DNA of 51,560 nt from a virus. Under the pieces are notes generated by a model. It did no database searches. It had not been told where the DNA came from and was given only the letters and a program-made list of their open reading frames with translations. A program made the translations under genes and the position numbers. The stretch is from the IMG/VR virus record IMGVR_UViG_3300032116_013558, positions 1 through 51,560 of that record; one strand, written 5' to 3'. Shown piece by piece: positions 22,918 to 31,440 of this stretch. How positions within the stretch are numbered: position 1 is the first letter of the stretch; the number at the start of each line of letters is the position of its first letter.

Positions 22918-24921
22918 TTACTTACTAAATTGCGATATTACCTTTTTTTGAATAGGATTACCTGGTTTTCCAACTAATGCCGTTACAAAATCCATTCTAT
23001 CTTTTAAATTACCCTTTTTCAAAAATAGATATAGTTTGTTTGAATCTATATTATTTTTCTCTAAAAAGCCCTTAACTGCACTTGCTCTTGAAGCAGTTAA
23101 ACCTGCTATACCATTTGCATCTGCTGATAAATCTTCATGTATATGTTTATGCTCATGTACTCCACCGCATCCACAATCGTGATTTTCGTTACATCCACAA
23201 TCATCTCCAAGTTTACCTTCAGTTATTGATTCCTCCAAATTCCATTGTTTTTTAGTCATTATACTATGTCCACCGCCAGCTTTCATTACCCATGCGTATG
23301 CTTGACTACCCGAACTAAATGTCTTAACTAGTTTAGGCCCTGTTGGTGTCATTTCAAGACCAACATAAGGGCCGGATGCCCATCCTTCGTTTACTGATTC
23401 TTTGATTACGACAATTCCATTTTCATCACCTCTTTTGGCAGTTTTGATACCACCTTCAATTGAATCCAATTTATGTCTAACTTTTGATGAACCTTTTACA
23501 TTACCACTTTTATCCGATGGAACTAATGTTGCTGTAGTATCATCCATAGCAACAATCTTATAGTATTTACCACCATCAATACCTTTTAATCTAGTAAATC
23601 CTTGCCCCATAATTACCGAACCTACTTTTAAATCGGTTGGATATTTTGCTTCACTTAATGATTCATCAACAACTTTTCCCTTTTGAGTTAAGAACTTTTT
23701 AATATCATCTTGTGCGGTATAAGAAGCAGAACGGGCACCAGTAGTTTTACCAGTTCCGTAATCTCCTCTTCCGAATTGATAATCACCTTCAGAATCCTGC
23801 CATATTCCAACTAACTGAAATAGTTTTTTCTCATCGGAACTACTAAATGGAGCAAGTTTACCTTTACCTTTATCTAGTTTCATTCCATCTTCGTACCAAT
23901 CTTCAAAATCAACTGGGTCATCAAATAGCCAAGTTGGTAAATCTCTTACATTAAATGCCTCGTTTACTGATTCTTTAATTCGTGAATCACCTTTTATTTT
24001 TTTTACTAAATCATCAATTGAATCTACCCAAAAATCTTTTCCTCTTAATGGTTTTACCCACCAATCATCCCCACCGGCTTCATAATCCATCATAAAAGTT
24101 CCCCACGGCATACGGTCTACAAGTATATCATGTGAGTTTGAAGGCCCTGCTGATTTAAGTTCTATATTACCTACTTTAAGAACGAATCCTTTTTTATTAT
24201 TTTTTCTCCAAGTATCTCCAAGTTTACCTTCGTTTACCGATTCATTTCTTTTATCTAATGCAAAGTATATCTGATTTTTAACTTTTTGGAATGCATCGGT
24301 TGCTGCTTTTTGGTTTCCAACAAATCCCATTTCTAATCCAATTTCATTTGAACGAACACCTTTTTTAGCCAATGCCATAATTTGTGCCGCAATTGGTTTA
24401 GATACTACCTGAGTTGGAGTATCCACATGAATAACATGTTTAAATTCTTCCATTATGGTTTCATCTAATCCTAACTGAGCTTCTGCGTCTAAAATTTCAT
24501 GATAATCTAAATCCTTTAAATCATCTATAATTTGATTTCTACTTGCATTTGGGTTTTTAGATACGGCTGCTCCTACTTTTTTCTTAGCAAATGAACCACC
24601 TTTATCATACATTGCCATTATACCTTTAAAATGTGTATCATTAGGTGACATTTCAGTTAGGTTTCTACCATCTTCTGGTCCACCTATTACTGAGCCAAAT
24701 GCACCTTCCGCTCTCAATACACCTCTTATGATTTCTTTTAATCTTTCTTTAACGTGTGTTGGCAATCCTTTATGCTTTGTGGATGCAAAATCTTTCGCAT
24801 CAACTTTTTTCATAGTATCCGCTACCTTTTCCACTTCTTTCGATGGTGCTTCCATATCACCTTTTTGAGTAGCGTGAACCATACCCATAAATCTTTGTTG
24901 TGCTTTCGATACTGCTGGCAT
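22918..24921 (-). CDS. Polyprotein-like modular phage protein with DUF3008-like start
   Basis: This 667-residue protein starts MPAVSKAQQRFMGMVHATQK, a DUF3008-type opening. Repeated linkers of the form (K/D/E/N)ES(V/L/I)(N/S/T)E(G/A) occur at VNE 229-231, VNE 319-321, LSE 422-424, VNE 510-512 and ITE 566-568. Each is followed by Gly or Ala, with an LTE at 88-90 as well. Between them lie separate domains of about 55-105 residues. Two linkers lead into EGKLGD. The last segment has a Cys/His-rich patch (DCGCNENHDCGCGGVHEHKHIH, 574-595) that could bind metal. This design suggests a polyprotein cut into small head proteins. No enzyme motif. Confidence 0.7.
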   Translation of the reverse strand: MPAVSKAQQRFMGMVHATQKGDMEAPSKEVEKVADTMKKVDAKDFASTKHKGLPTHVKERLKEIIRGVLRAEGAFGSVIGGPEDGRNLTEMSPNDTHFKGIMAMYDKGGSFAKKKVGAAVSKNPNASRNQIIDDLKDLDYHEILDAEAQLGLDETIMEEFKHVIHVDTPTQVVSKPIAAQIMALAKKGVRSNEIGLEMGFVGNQKAATDAFQKVKNQIYFALDKRNESVNEGKLGDTWRKNNKKGFVLKVGNIELKSAGPSNSHDILVDRMPWGTFMMDYEAGGDDWWVKPLRGKDFWVDSIDDLVKKIKGDSRIKESVNEAFNVRDLPTWLFDDPVDFEDWYEDGMKLDKGKGKLAPFSSSDEKKLFQLVGIWQDSEGDYQFGRGDYGTGKTTGARSASYTAQDDIKKFLTQKGKVVDESLSEAKYPTDLKVGSVIMGQGFTRLKGIDGGKYYKIVAMDDTTATLVPSDKSGNVKGSSKVRHKLDSIEGGIKTAKRGDENGIVVIKESVNEGWASGPYVGLEMTPTGPKLVKTFSSGSQAYAWVMKAGGGHSIMTKKQWNLEESITEGKLGDDCGCNENHDCGCGGVHEHKHIHEDLSADANGIAGLTASRASAVKGFLEKNNIDSNKLYLFLKKGNLKDRMDFVTALVGKPGNPIQKKVISQFSK

Positions 24922-24925
24922 TTGA

Positions 24926-25201
24926 TTAATTTTTAAGTTTTACTTTAAAATTTTGAATGGCTACTTCCAATGAATCATCCCATTCTGGATCTTCGGTGAT
25001 TTCAAATAATCCCAATTCAGTATCCATAAAATATATAGTAGCACCATCTAATGGGGCATATTTATCATCAAAAATTGCATCAATAAACTTTGCCCCTTTA
25101 ACTAATGGGTTTTTGGTTACTAATTCAATTTCAGATAAAAATACTATGTTTTCATCATCAATTGTCACCGCATTTTCTAATTTCCATTCAGATACTTTCA
25201 T
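24926..25201 (-). CDS. Small protein, paralogue of the next gene
   Basis: This 91-residue protein starts MKVSEWKLENAVTI and ends FKVKLKN. It is acidic in the middle (DDKYAPLDGATIYFMD; EDPEWDDSLE). The neighbouring gene shares a start S-E-(W/F)-K-(L/I)-E-N, a K-F/L-I-D-A pattern and the same F-K-V-K-L-K ending. The pair therefore looks duplicated. Function unknown. It lies four bases before the polyprotein-like gene. Confidence 0.5.
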   Translation of the reverse strand: MKVSEWKLENAVTIDDENIVFLSEIELVTKNPLVKGAKFIDAIFDDKYAPLDGATIYFMDTELGLFEITEDPEWDDSLEVAIQNFKVKLKN

Positions 25202-25202
25202 C

Positions 25203-25460
25203 TTATTTTAATTTTACTTTAAATTTTTGCTCTGATAGAGGTAAGAATATATCGTATTCTTCATCTTCCACAATAATAAAACTATCTATTTGATTCGGTG
25301 TCATATGAATTAGAGATTCTGCTCCATCTTCATTTACCAACATCGCATCTATTAATTTATCACCTTCGTTAGCATAAGTTCCATCAAATAATTGCATTGA
25401 TTCTGCGATTTCTGCTGTAATGCTTTTGTGATTTTCTATTTTGAATTCTGAAATAGTCAT
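25203..25460 (-). CDS. Small protein, paralogue of the preceding gene
   Basis: This 85-residue protein starts MTISEFKIENHKSI and ends KFKVKLK. KLIDAMLVNEDGAESLI aligns with KFIDAIFDDKYAPLDGA of the neighbour. It is acidic with a C-terminal beta strand. The gap to its partner is one base. An AT-rich sequence with TATTTATA lies 23 bases upstream. Role unknown; both copies may be small structural or regulatory proteins. Confidence 0.5.
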   Translation of the reverse strand: MTISEFKIENHKSITAEIAESMQLFDGTYANEGDKLIDAMLVNEDGAESLIHMTPNQIDSFIIVEDEEYDIFLPLSEQKFKVKLK

Positions 25461-25482
25461 TTTTTGTTATTTTAGATTTATA

Positions 25483-25492
25483 TATAAATATT
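25483..25492 (-). promoter_or_regulatory. TATTTATA element before the paired small genes
   Basis: The minus strand reads AATATTTATATATAAAT 23 bases upstream of the ATG at 25460. It contains the TATTTATA core seen before other genes; the octamer is AATATTTA, so it departs from TATATTTA by one base. Its end overlaps the stop of the oxygenase gene. Confidence 0.3.
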
Positions 25493-26189
25493 AACTATTG
25501 TAAATAAAGTTATTTTCTTTGGTTAATACTCCTGTAAGCACTGCAAATCTGTTATTATTTTCCGATAAATAAGGTGTCACCGAATGAGAAGGATTATGTT
25601 TAACAAAATCTAAAACCGCAAAATTACCCCATTTAGGTTGTTGTTTGAATTTATTACCTATCACTAATTCACATCCATCTCCATCTACCCAATCTTTATT
25701 TAAATATATAAGAATATTACAAACCATATTAGGATTCCCACCATCTGCGTGATTATCTATGTAACAATCTTTGGTAAAATTTGTTACATTTATTAGATTT
25801 CTATTGATTTCCCAAATTCTATCCAAAGTTTCCTCACCATAACAATATGTTATAATTTCAGAAAATAATTCTCTTATATCAGGTATCAACTCGGATAAAA
25901 TTTTTGAACCTTCATTATTCTCATTATTAAATGTATAGAATATTTGCCAAACTCTATCTTTGTATTTTCTTTTTAACCAATCGTTTTTAATTATTTCGGC
26001 CTCTTTGAATGTTGAGACGGTAGTACTTTCTATTTTATCGGAAGAGTTCCCAAAATAAGAATGAGTTACTCTTGTATAAAATTCTCTATTTAGGAGTGGG
26101 TTTAGTTTTTCCAACTTATTTAATAAAGATGGATTTATTTCAGATAAATGACCGAAATAACAGCCATTCTCTTCTATTTCTTTTATCAT
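25491..26189 (-). CDS. 2-oxoglutarate/Fe(II)-dependent oxygenase (second)
   Basis: This 232-residue protein has the oxygenase triad: H-x-D in IDNHADGGNPNM, a distal His in KHNPSHSV, and Arg in NNRFAVLTGV. VCNILIYLNKDWVDGDGCEL and WGNFAVLDF are typical of 2OG-Fe(II) phage oxygenases of the prolyl-hydroxylase type. The N-terminal half is variable. It is only distantly like the enzyme at 15078. Its ATG overlaps the stop of the HAD gene (ATGA). The substrate is unknown, possibly a capsid protein or a sugar. Confidence 0.82.
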   Translation of the reverse strand: MIKEIEENGCYFGHLSEINPSLLNKLEKLNPLLNREFYTRVTHSYFGNSSDKIESTTVSTFKEAEIIKNDWLKRKYKDRVWQIFYTFNNENNEGSKILSELIPDIRELFSEIITYCYGEETLDRIWEINRNLINVTNFTKDCYIDNHADGGNPNMVCNILIYLNKDWVDGDGCELVIGNKFKQQPKWGNFAVLDFVKHNPSHSVTPYLSENNNRFAVLTGVLTKENNFIYNS

Positions 26190-26710
26190 CCTTGAACCAA
26201 TTGAATCTTTTTTCTAATATTGGGATACTTGTTTAATCTTCTTCTTACTGCATCAACATTTTTAGAAGAATCATCTACGAAATAAACATTATCATATCCG
26301 TGATTTTTTATTTCCCTTTCAATCCAATCCGCTTTTGTTTCAGGATTATTATCACCTAATGCTACTACAAACACATCCTTAATACCACTATCCTTAATAA
26401 AATCATATACGGGTTTATAGGCCGCACGAGCAGTAAGGATATAAACCGCTCTTGAAGAATCTCTTACCATTCTTCTTAATAATTCAAAATAGGCTTTAAT
26501 TTTAATTGGATTTTTTACTTTTTCGAAATCTCTAAAATCAAACTCATCTCCCGGCTTTTCTTTATATACTGCGTATTGTCCAGGTGTTAATTTAGATTTC
26601 TTACCATCTTTATGTGTGATATAGATATAGGAAGATGTTTTGACGAGGGTATCATCAAAATCAAATACTCTTAACTTTTTGTCTTCTACAAATAAACTTC
26701 TTGCTATCAT
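26186..26710 (-). CDS. HAD-superfamily phosphatase-like protein
   Basis: This 174-residue protein has motif I FDFDDTLV with D17 and D19, an ILTARAAY loop (motif II Thr), and VYFVDDSSKN (motif IV Asp-Asp). Helices between form a compact cap. Such enzymes remove phosphate from nucleotides, sugars or 3'-phosphorylated nucleic acid; related proteins occur in T4-like phages. It has ATGA and TAATG overlaps with its neighbours, so it belongs to the oxygenase row. Cytosolic. Confidence 0.85.
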   Translation of the reverse strand: MIARSLFVEDKKLRVFDFDDTLVKTSSYIYITHKDGKKSKLTPGQYAVYKEKPGDEFDFRDFEKVKNPIKIKAYFELLRRMVRDSSRAVYILTARAAYKPVYDFIKDSGIKDVFVVALGDNNPETKADWIEREIKNHGYDNVYFVDDSSKNVDAVRRRLNKYPNIRKKIQLVQG

Positions 26711-27021
26711 TAGCCATTAATCACTTTTTTGGTTCTAGCCTTTTTACTCAACTCCTCATTTTCAACTCTTAAAAAATCAACTGTCACTTTAAGCTCTGCA
26801 ACTTTTGATGTTAAATCTAAAATCATTTGACGAAGTTGTTCTTTCTCCTTTGAAGATTCTGCTAAAAGTGCTTCTAATTTTGAAATTCTATCTCTGCAAT
26901 CGTGCTTAATAAAATCTTCATCTTTATCTTTTTTTTCAGCTCTTTTTTCATAGTATCTCCAAGCAGATGTCCCCCCTAATACGGTAATTGCTGTGATTAA
27001 TACTGAATATACGTTTTCCAT
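26710..27021 (-). CDS. Membrane-anchored coiled-coil protein (spanin-like?)
   Basis: This 103-residue protein has one N-terminal hydrophobic helix (about residues 5-22, VYSVLITAITVLGG) and then a long coiled coil with heptad-like leucines (ISKLEALLAESSKEKEQLRQ, VTVDFLRVENEELSK). The tail is basic. The layout resembles an inner-membrane spanin (Rz) but the gene is far from the endolysin and no outer-membrane partner was found next to it. A structural anchor is equally possible. Confidence 0.5.
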   Translation of the reverse strand: MENVYSVLITAITVLGGTSAWRYYEKRAEKKDKDEDFIKHDCRDRISKLEALLAESSKEKEQLRQMILDLTSKVAELKVTVDFLRVENEELSKKARTKKVING

Positions 27022-27027
27022 AATCGA

Positions 27028-28119
27028 TTAATATTTTGGGCCCATATTGCCCTTTTTCATTGAATCAGCCCAAATTTGAAACGTCTTCTTTAAATCGGAA
27101 GGTAATTCTTTATCTCTAATTGTTAATGAACCTTGTGGGGAAATATGTGCAATAATTTTGTAATCACCATGTTCTTCTTCCGCTCTATTCCATATTGTTA
27201 AACCGTTTCCCATATATCCAGAACCGATGTCATATTTTTTTGCTTCCTCTACTCTAGAATGAATTGGTTTACCTATTACGGGTGTTTCTACAATTGAATG
27301 AACTATATCAGTTAATCTTCGCCCTACTGATTCTTTAAATAGTTTATTGATTACACTACCTGGTACATAATCAGGTAACATCTTATCCAAATCTTGTGGA
27401 GAAACGGCTTTTAATTTTTCAACTTTATCCGCAAAACCTTTCGTTTCAGAATGTTTTCTCATTCTATCTGCAATAACTTTGCCATCAACTTTTTTATCAG
27501 AAAACCCGGTTTGAAATTCTTTTAGTGATTCTGATTTAAATGGGTTAAACAATCCTCTACTATTTACTTCTTTTTCAGTAGATGGTGCAACTTTTGCGTT
27601 TTGCTGATGTTTGTGTTTAATCGGATTGTATTTTTCCAATTCATCAACATTAACATTACCATCCGCATCAGTTTTTACCTCACCATACTTATCATCTCCC
27701 AATCTTACAATACCAACTGTTTTAGTTCTTTTATTGTAAACTAAATCATCTTTTTTAAATTTACCTTCTTTTAAAAATTCTTCTTTAGATAAAACTCTAA
27801 TTTCATCAAACTTAATTTCGTTTGTTCCATATTCATGATAGTTTGATGATGCCTGTGAAATGAAGTTTTCTGCATTAGTAATATGGTCTTGAATCCAAGC
27901 AGGTATATCCTTTTCGTTTTCACCCATTTTGGCTTTTAATTCAGTTGCCATCTTAATGATAGTATCCAATGAACTTTGAGCCATTGAAACTTCGTGATCT
28001 TCCTCCTCTTTTACAACGGTCTCAACTTGTGGTTGAAATGCTCTTGCATAAGGGTTAGAAACAACCTGTCCTGGCTGAACACCCATACCTTTCATCAATT
28101 CTTTAAGATTCATATTCAT
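27028..28119 (-). CDS. Modular phage protein (363 residues), possibly packaged and processed
   Basis: The start is ATG-AAT-ATG; either Met1 or Met3 (MNLKELMKGM, a tag-like helix) is possible. Residues about 40-105 (HEVSMAQSSLDTIIKMA, DIPAWIQDHITNAENFI) are a helical module I have met in many phage genes. The last 70 residues (YDIGSGYMGNGLTIW, EEEHGDYKIIAHISPQGSL) form another recurrent domain, separated by SRVEE|AKK. Central Lys-rich linkers contain SLKE|F and KES-V. It may be cut into pieces like the 667-residue protein. No catalytic residues recognised. Confidence 0.55.
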   Translation of the reverse strand: MNMNLKELMKGMGVQPGQVVSNPYARAFQPQVETVVKEEEDHEVSMAQSSLDTIIKMATELKAKMGENEKDIPAWIQDHITNAENFISQASSNYHEYGTNEIKFDEIRVLSKEEFLKEGKFKKDDLVYNKRTKTVGIVRLGDDKYGEVKTDADGNVNVDELEKYNPIKHKHQQNAKVAPSTEKEVNSRGLFNPFKSESLKEFQTGFSDKKVDGKVIADRMRKHSETKGFADKVEKLKAVSPQDLDKMLPDYVPGSVINKLFKESVGRRLTDIVHSIVETPVIGKPIHSRVEEAKKYDIGSGYMGNGLTIWNRAEEEHGDYKIIAHISPQGSLTIRDKELPSDLKKTFQIWADSMKKGNMGPKY

Positions 28120-28123
28120 AATA

Positions 28124-29044
28124 CTACTTATATTTGCTTAATATTTTATATGACACTTCTGCCATTTTCTTTAATCCCATTTTTAACATATTCTCCTTAT
28201 TCACATTAGATAATCCATTGTAAATATGTAGAATTGCATTAGCGGTTTGAACATCCACCAACATTGTTTGTCCGGTTTTTTGGTCTTTTACTTTTGCTGC
28301 CGAATGGGAATCTACTATATTTTTTAAAGTATCAAGTATAGAACCCTCTTTATCATTTGCTTCATTTCTACCTAACTTATCCTTCATCTTATTCACATCA
28401 TCTTCCGAAGGTGCTCCATTAATATATCCATTAGGTAAAGATAATCCTGTTCCTATACCTCCTGGCAATCCTTCAGTATGCGGTGCTTTAATACCATACC
28501 CTTTTTTGTAATTTGAAAGGGTTTGTAATGCATTTTTTAATCGGTCTTGAAATAATTTTTTTTGTTCAGGTGATTTTGTAGCTGAAAGTTTACTTTGTAA
28601 TGCTTTTATTCTATTATTAAGGTTTTGTATTTTATCACCTTGCTCTGATTCCTTTAGATTTTTATATCCCTCTACTACTTTATTTATCGCCTCTTTTACC
28701 TGCTCCTTATTTAATCCTATTACCTTTATATCTCCATTTTCGTTTTGATAAAGAGCGTGTTTTAACCCAATTTCATTAAAGTAGGTCATCAGCTTTTCAC
28801 CAATCAACTTCCCCTTTAATTCTTTTGTTTGTGGTAAACCTTGCGCAACATGCTGAGGTTCTTCTCCTTCGGTTTTCCAACCTCCTCCGGCCGCTTTGTA
28901 TTGTTTGGCAGCCCAACCATTAGCATACGCAGATGGGTAAACATCGAATTTCTTCTTTGCCTGTGATACATAGTATTGCCACTTTGAGGGGTTAGTGGGA
29001 ACATTCTTTTCCAAAAATAAAGTAATATTTTCTTTCATATTCAT
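28124..29044 (-). CDS. Modular phage protein (306 residues)
   Basis: The gene begins ATG-AAT-ATG; Met3 gives MKENITLFLEKNV, a tag-like start with FLE|K. Residues about 18-60 (NPSKWQYYVSQAKKKFDVYP, SAYANGWAAKQYKAAGGGWK) are a well-conserved module found in many phages, close to the domains fused in the next gene. A long helical region with NNRIKALQSKLSATKSP and a C-terminal helical domain (QTANAILHIYNGLSN) follow. A promoter-like octamer lies eight bases upstream. Function unknown; a virion or packaged protein seems likely. Confidence 0.58.
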   Translation of the reverse strand: MNMKENITLFLEKNVPTNPSKWQYYVSQAKKKFDVYPSAYANGWAAKQYKAAGGGWKTEGEEPQHVAQGLPQTKELKGKLIGEKLMTYFNEIGLKHALYQNENGDIKVIGLNKEQVKEAINKVVEGYKNLKESEQGDKIQNLNNRIKALQSKLSATKSPEQKKLFQDRLKNALQTLSNYKKGYGIKAPHTEGLPGGIGTGLSLPNGYINGAPSEDDVNKMKDKLGRNEANDKEGSILDTLKNIVDSHSAAKVKDQKTGQTMLVDVQTANAILHIYNGLSNVNKENMLKMGLKKMAEVSYKILSKYK

Positions 29045-29050
29045 ATTGTA

Positions 29051-29060
29051 TATAAATATA
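29051..29060 (-). promoter_or_regulatory. Promoter-like octamer TATATTTA
   Basis: The minus strand reads AAAAAAGATATATTTATATACA just before the ATG at 29044. TATATTTA fits TAnnTTTG with a terminal A. If it is a -7 element, transcription would start at or next to the start codon, giving an almost leaderless message. Confidence 0.42.
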
Positions 29061-29077
29061 TCTTTTTTATATTAGAA

Positions 29078-29830
29078 CTATGCGGGAGGGTTGAAATCTT
29101 TTTTACCACTTTTATCCCATCTTACTCTTATTGGCTTATCACCATCTGTCTTTTCACCGCCTTTTTTAGCATCTCCTCCGGCTTTTTGCGCGGCTCTCTT
29201 TCTATTAACAAAATTAGCTCTACCTTTTTTACCTAATTTATCTGCTGCTGCAGAACTTAAACATGCAGCATAGGCTTCTCCTTCTTCTCCTGCACCACAT
29301 TTTCCTATTCTCTCTCCTTTACTATTATATCTATCCCAGCCTCCGCCACCTTTACCACCCCACTTACCTTTACCAAACCATTTTCTAAGGTCTTCATTTG
29401 TCGTAAGTGAATGTGATGATGGTAATATATTAATACCAACTTTCTTACCCAAATAAATTGTTATAGGAGTTATTGGAATTGGAGATGGAACAAACTTAAA
29501 TGAAACTAAAAATAGTATTTTCACAACATCTTTAGATTGTGATTTTAAAAATCTTTTTTCTGCTTCCGATACTTCCTCTCCCATAATCATTCGTTGGAAT
29601 ATATGTAGAGCAACTATTGTTTCTTTCTTTTCCCTATCGGTAGCACTTTTAAATTCTTCCCAATTATTTTTTACGAAATGCTTTGTTTTTTCAAGCCAAT
29701 TTATCACTTTATTTTTTGTATTTGATACCAAATCTTCATTTTTTTCTCTACCTGCACAATGTGCTTTTTGAGAAAATCCTTTTGGATTATCACAATCAAT
29801 ACTATTTTTGTATTTGGTAGACCAACTCAT
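29078..29830 (-). CDS. Phage protein with KNSI/KGFSQKAHC module, LETM1-like helix region and WGGKGGGG tail
   Basis: I favour the ATG at 29828-29830 (MSWSTKYKNSIDCDNPKGFS), because the alternative at 29834-29836 (MYMSWST) overlaps a promoter-like octamer. About 250 residues: the N-terminal CDNPKGFSQKAHCAGREK module is common in phages. The middle (about 60-125, KETIVALHIFQRMIMGEE, FLKSQSKDVVKILFLVSFKF) resembles a LETM1-like helical region with a hydrophobic stretch. A glycine/tryptophan module (RKWFGKGKWGGKGGGGWDRY) and Cys-containing segment (GKCGAGEEGEAYAACLS) follow. The C-terminus is basic and disordered. Probably a structural or packaged protein. Confidence 0.6.
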   Translation of the reverse strand: MSWSTKYKNSIDCDNPKGFSQKAHCAGREKNEDLVSNTKNKVINWLEKTKHFVKNNWEEFKSATDREKKETIVALHIFQRMIMGEEVSEAEKRFLKSQSKDVVKILFLVSFKFVPSPIPITPITIYLGKKVGINILPSSHSLTTNEDLRKWFGKGKWGGKGGGGWDRYNSKGERIGKCGAGEEGEAYAACLSSAAADKLGKKGRANFVNRKRAAQKAGGDAKKGGEKTDGDKPIRVRWDKSGKKDFNPPA

Positions 29831-29855
29831 ATACATAAATATATGATTATCTTTT

Positions 29856-30287
29856 TTAACTTATCTGAAACGAACCTATGTTTTCGGATATAATACCTTT
29901 TAAAGGTAGATTTATTGAATCATAATCTTCCGTCAATAATAGAGTATCCTCTAATCCTACGTCAAAAAGAGTATCGGTAATAAAATGTTCGGTATTTGTA
30001 AGTGTAGGCTCACCGGTATAATAAAAATAATGTGGAGCTCGTTGTTCTTTTAATTTAATAAGAGTTTCAAAGTTTTTCGCATTGCACCAAAGAGCAAACA
30101 TATTCAAAAATGTTGGCTTTATTGGATAGTAGGGTTCATTAGTTCCTAAATAGAATTCATTATTATGCCACCAAACATCTACCCAACAATGTAATCCCAT
30201 TCTAATTACTTCTTGTATCTGAAAAGGTTTATTTTCCTTTTTTTCTTCTACACCGAATATATTACCTCTTAAAGAAATTAAATACAT
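29856..30287 (-). CDS. Degenerate glycerophosphodiester-phosphodiesterase/PLC-like protein
   Basis: This 143-residue protein starts MYLISLRGNIFG, where active GDPD/PLC-like enzymes have I-S-H-R-G-N. It continues QEVIRMGLHCWVDVWWHNNE and FYLGTNEPYYPI, against the family's (E/V)-x-D-V-W and L-G-H-D-x-P. The catalytic His is Leu, the second His is Thr, and the first acidic residue is missing, so it is probably not a hydrolase. Similar short proteins accompany glycan genes in other phages. Its stop-to-start overlap of 10 bases with the glycosyltransferase suggests a sugar-phosphate-binding or regulatory role. Confidence 0.6.
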   Translation of the reverse strand: MYLISLRGNIFGVEEKKENKPFQIQEVIRMGLHCWVDVWWHNNEFYLGTNEPYYPIKPTFLNMFALWCNAKNFETLIKLKEQRAPHYFYYTGEPTLTNTEHFITDTLFDVGLEDTLLLTEDYDSINLPLKGIISENIGSFQIS

Positions 30288-31438
30288 TTGTCTAAATAAT
30301 AATCAGATTTTGTACTTACTAATTTGTGTTCGTAAGTATTTTTATTCTTTACATTAAATGTAAAATTTTGAAAATCGAATGTGCTCCCAACTCGCACTTG
30401 CTCATTAGAAATAAATGAAGATATATTAGCTAAAAGAGAAAAATCATCATTATTGAATTTAGTGACATCTTTAACCAGTATCATTATATCATTTTCTCTT
30501 ACACAATTAATTGATTTAATTTTTTTGGATAAGTTTATTTTTGTATCTATTTGCTGCTCTCCTATCACATTAATAAAATCACAATCAACATATAAATTAG
30601 AAACGAAAGGTTCAACACTTTTCAATAATTCAGCATTACAATTTGATATAATTAACCCAACATCGTATGTGTGAGATTTCTTATCTAAACTCAATCTTCC
30701 CCATTTTCTAACTTTATTAAGTATAGATTTATTTTCTATAATCTTTGTATTGTTCTTATGTTCTTCCGAAAATCTTGATGTCTTTGAAACAAAATGATAT
30801 ACAATACTATCTAAACTTACAATAGTTTTAATACCTAATAATTCTAATCGATATAATATATCATCATCTTCACAAAACATCGGTGAATATAAATTATCCA
30901 TACCACCTATTGAAAGATATATACCTCTATGTTGGGCTATAAAAAATGCAGAACCGTTTGATGTTTTATCTTTGTATTGAGATTGAGTTTCTTTTACAAA
31001 TTTTTCTAAACCTACATAATCAACCTCATCAAACTCTAACCCAAAATCTTTAATAATTTTACCTGGTCTATCATGTCCCGCAAATATAGGAGGTTCAATT
31101 GTTGTGTATGAAACTGCGGTAGATTTGTTAAGGTGTTTTTCTATATTTTCTAACCAACCCCCTAACATCACTATATCATTATGACAAAATACTATGAATT
31201 CTTTTGTAGCGATTTCGGCACACTTATTAAATGTATCCGAAAATGTTTTTTTATCATCTGAATAAAAGTATTTTAGATTAACATCGTTTAGGGAATCCAA
31301 CCATTCATGTGTCCCATCGTTAGAACCATAACTTACAAAACATAATTCTTCATTAGGATATATTTCTCTAAACCTTTTGTAGAATTTTTGAGAATAATCC
31401 AAATTATTTTTTAACCCTACTAATGTAGAAATGTTCAT
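30278..31438 (-). CDS. Glycosyltransferase family 2 with C-terminal extension
   Basis: This 386-residue protein has the GT-A layout in its first 240 residues: ISTLVGLKNNLDY, EELCFVSYGSNDGTHEWL, EFIVFCHNDIVML (a DxD-like H-N-D) and FCEDDDILYRL, an acidic catalytic-type motif. After about residue 245 a second region (THTYDVGLIISNCNA, NDIMILVKDVTKFNNDDFS) looks like another partial GT-A-like fold of unknown role. It should transfer a sugar from a nucleotide donor; the acceptor is unknown. It is part of the minus-strand glycan block, in line with epimerase and FkbM genes. Confidence 0.8.
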   Translation of the reverse strand: MNISTLVGLKNNLDYSQKFYKRFREIYPNEELCFVSYGSNDGTHEWLDSLNDVNLKYFYSDDKKTFSDTFNKCAEIATKEFIVFCHNDIVMLGGWLENIEKHLNKSTAVSYTTIEPPIFAGHDRPGKIIKDFGLEFDEVDYVGLEKFVKETQSQYKDKTSNGSAFFIAQHRGIYLSIGGMDNLYSPMFCEDDDILYRLELLGIKTIVSLDSIVYHFVSKTSRFSEEHKNNTKIIENKSILNKVRKWGRLSLDKKSHTYDVGLIISNCNAELLKSVEPFVSNLYVDCDFINVIGEQQIDTKINLSKKIKSINCVRENDIMILVKDVTKFNNDDFSLLANISSFISNEQVRVGSTFDFQNFTFNVKNKNTYEHKLVSTKSDYYLDKCI

Positions 31439-31440
31439 AA

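Noticed and set aside
26710-27021. Definite inner-membrane spanin
   Set aside because: The anchor plus coiled coil fits, but it is about 19 kb from the endolysin and has no outer-membrane partner beside it, so it is only mentioned as a possibility.
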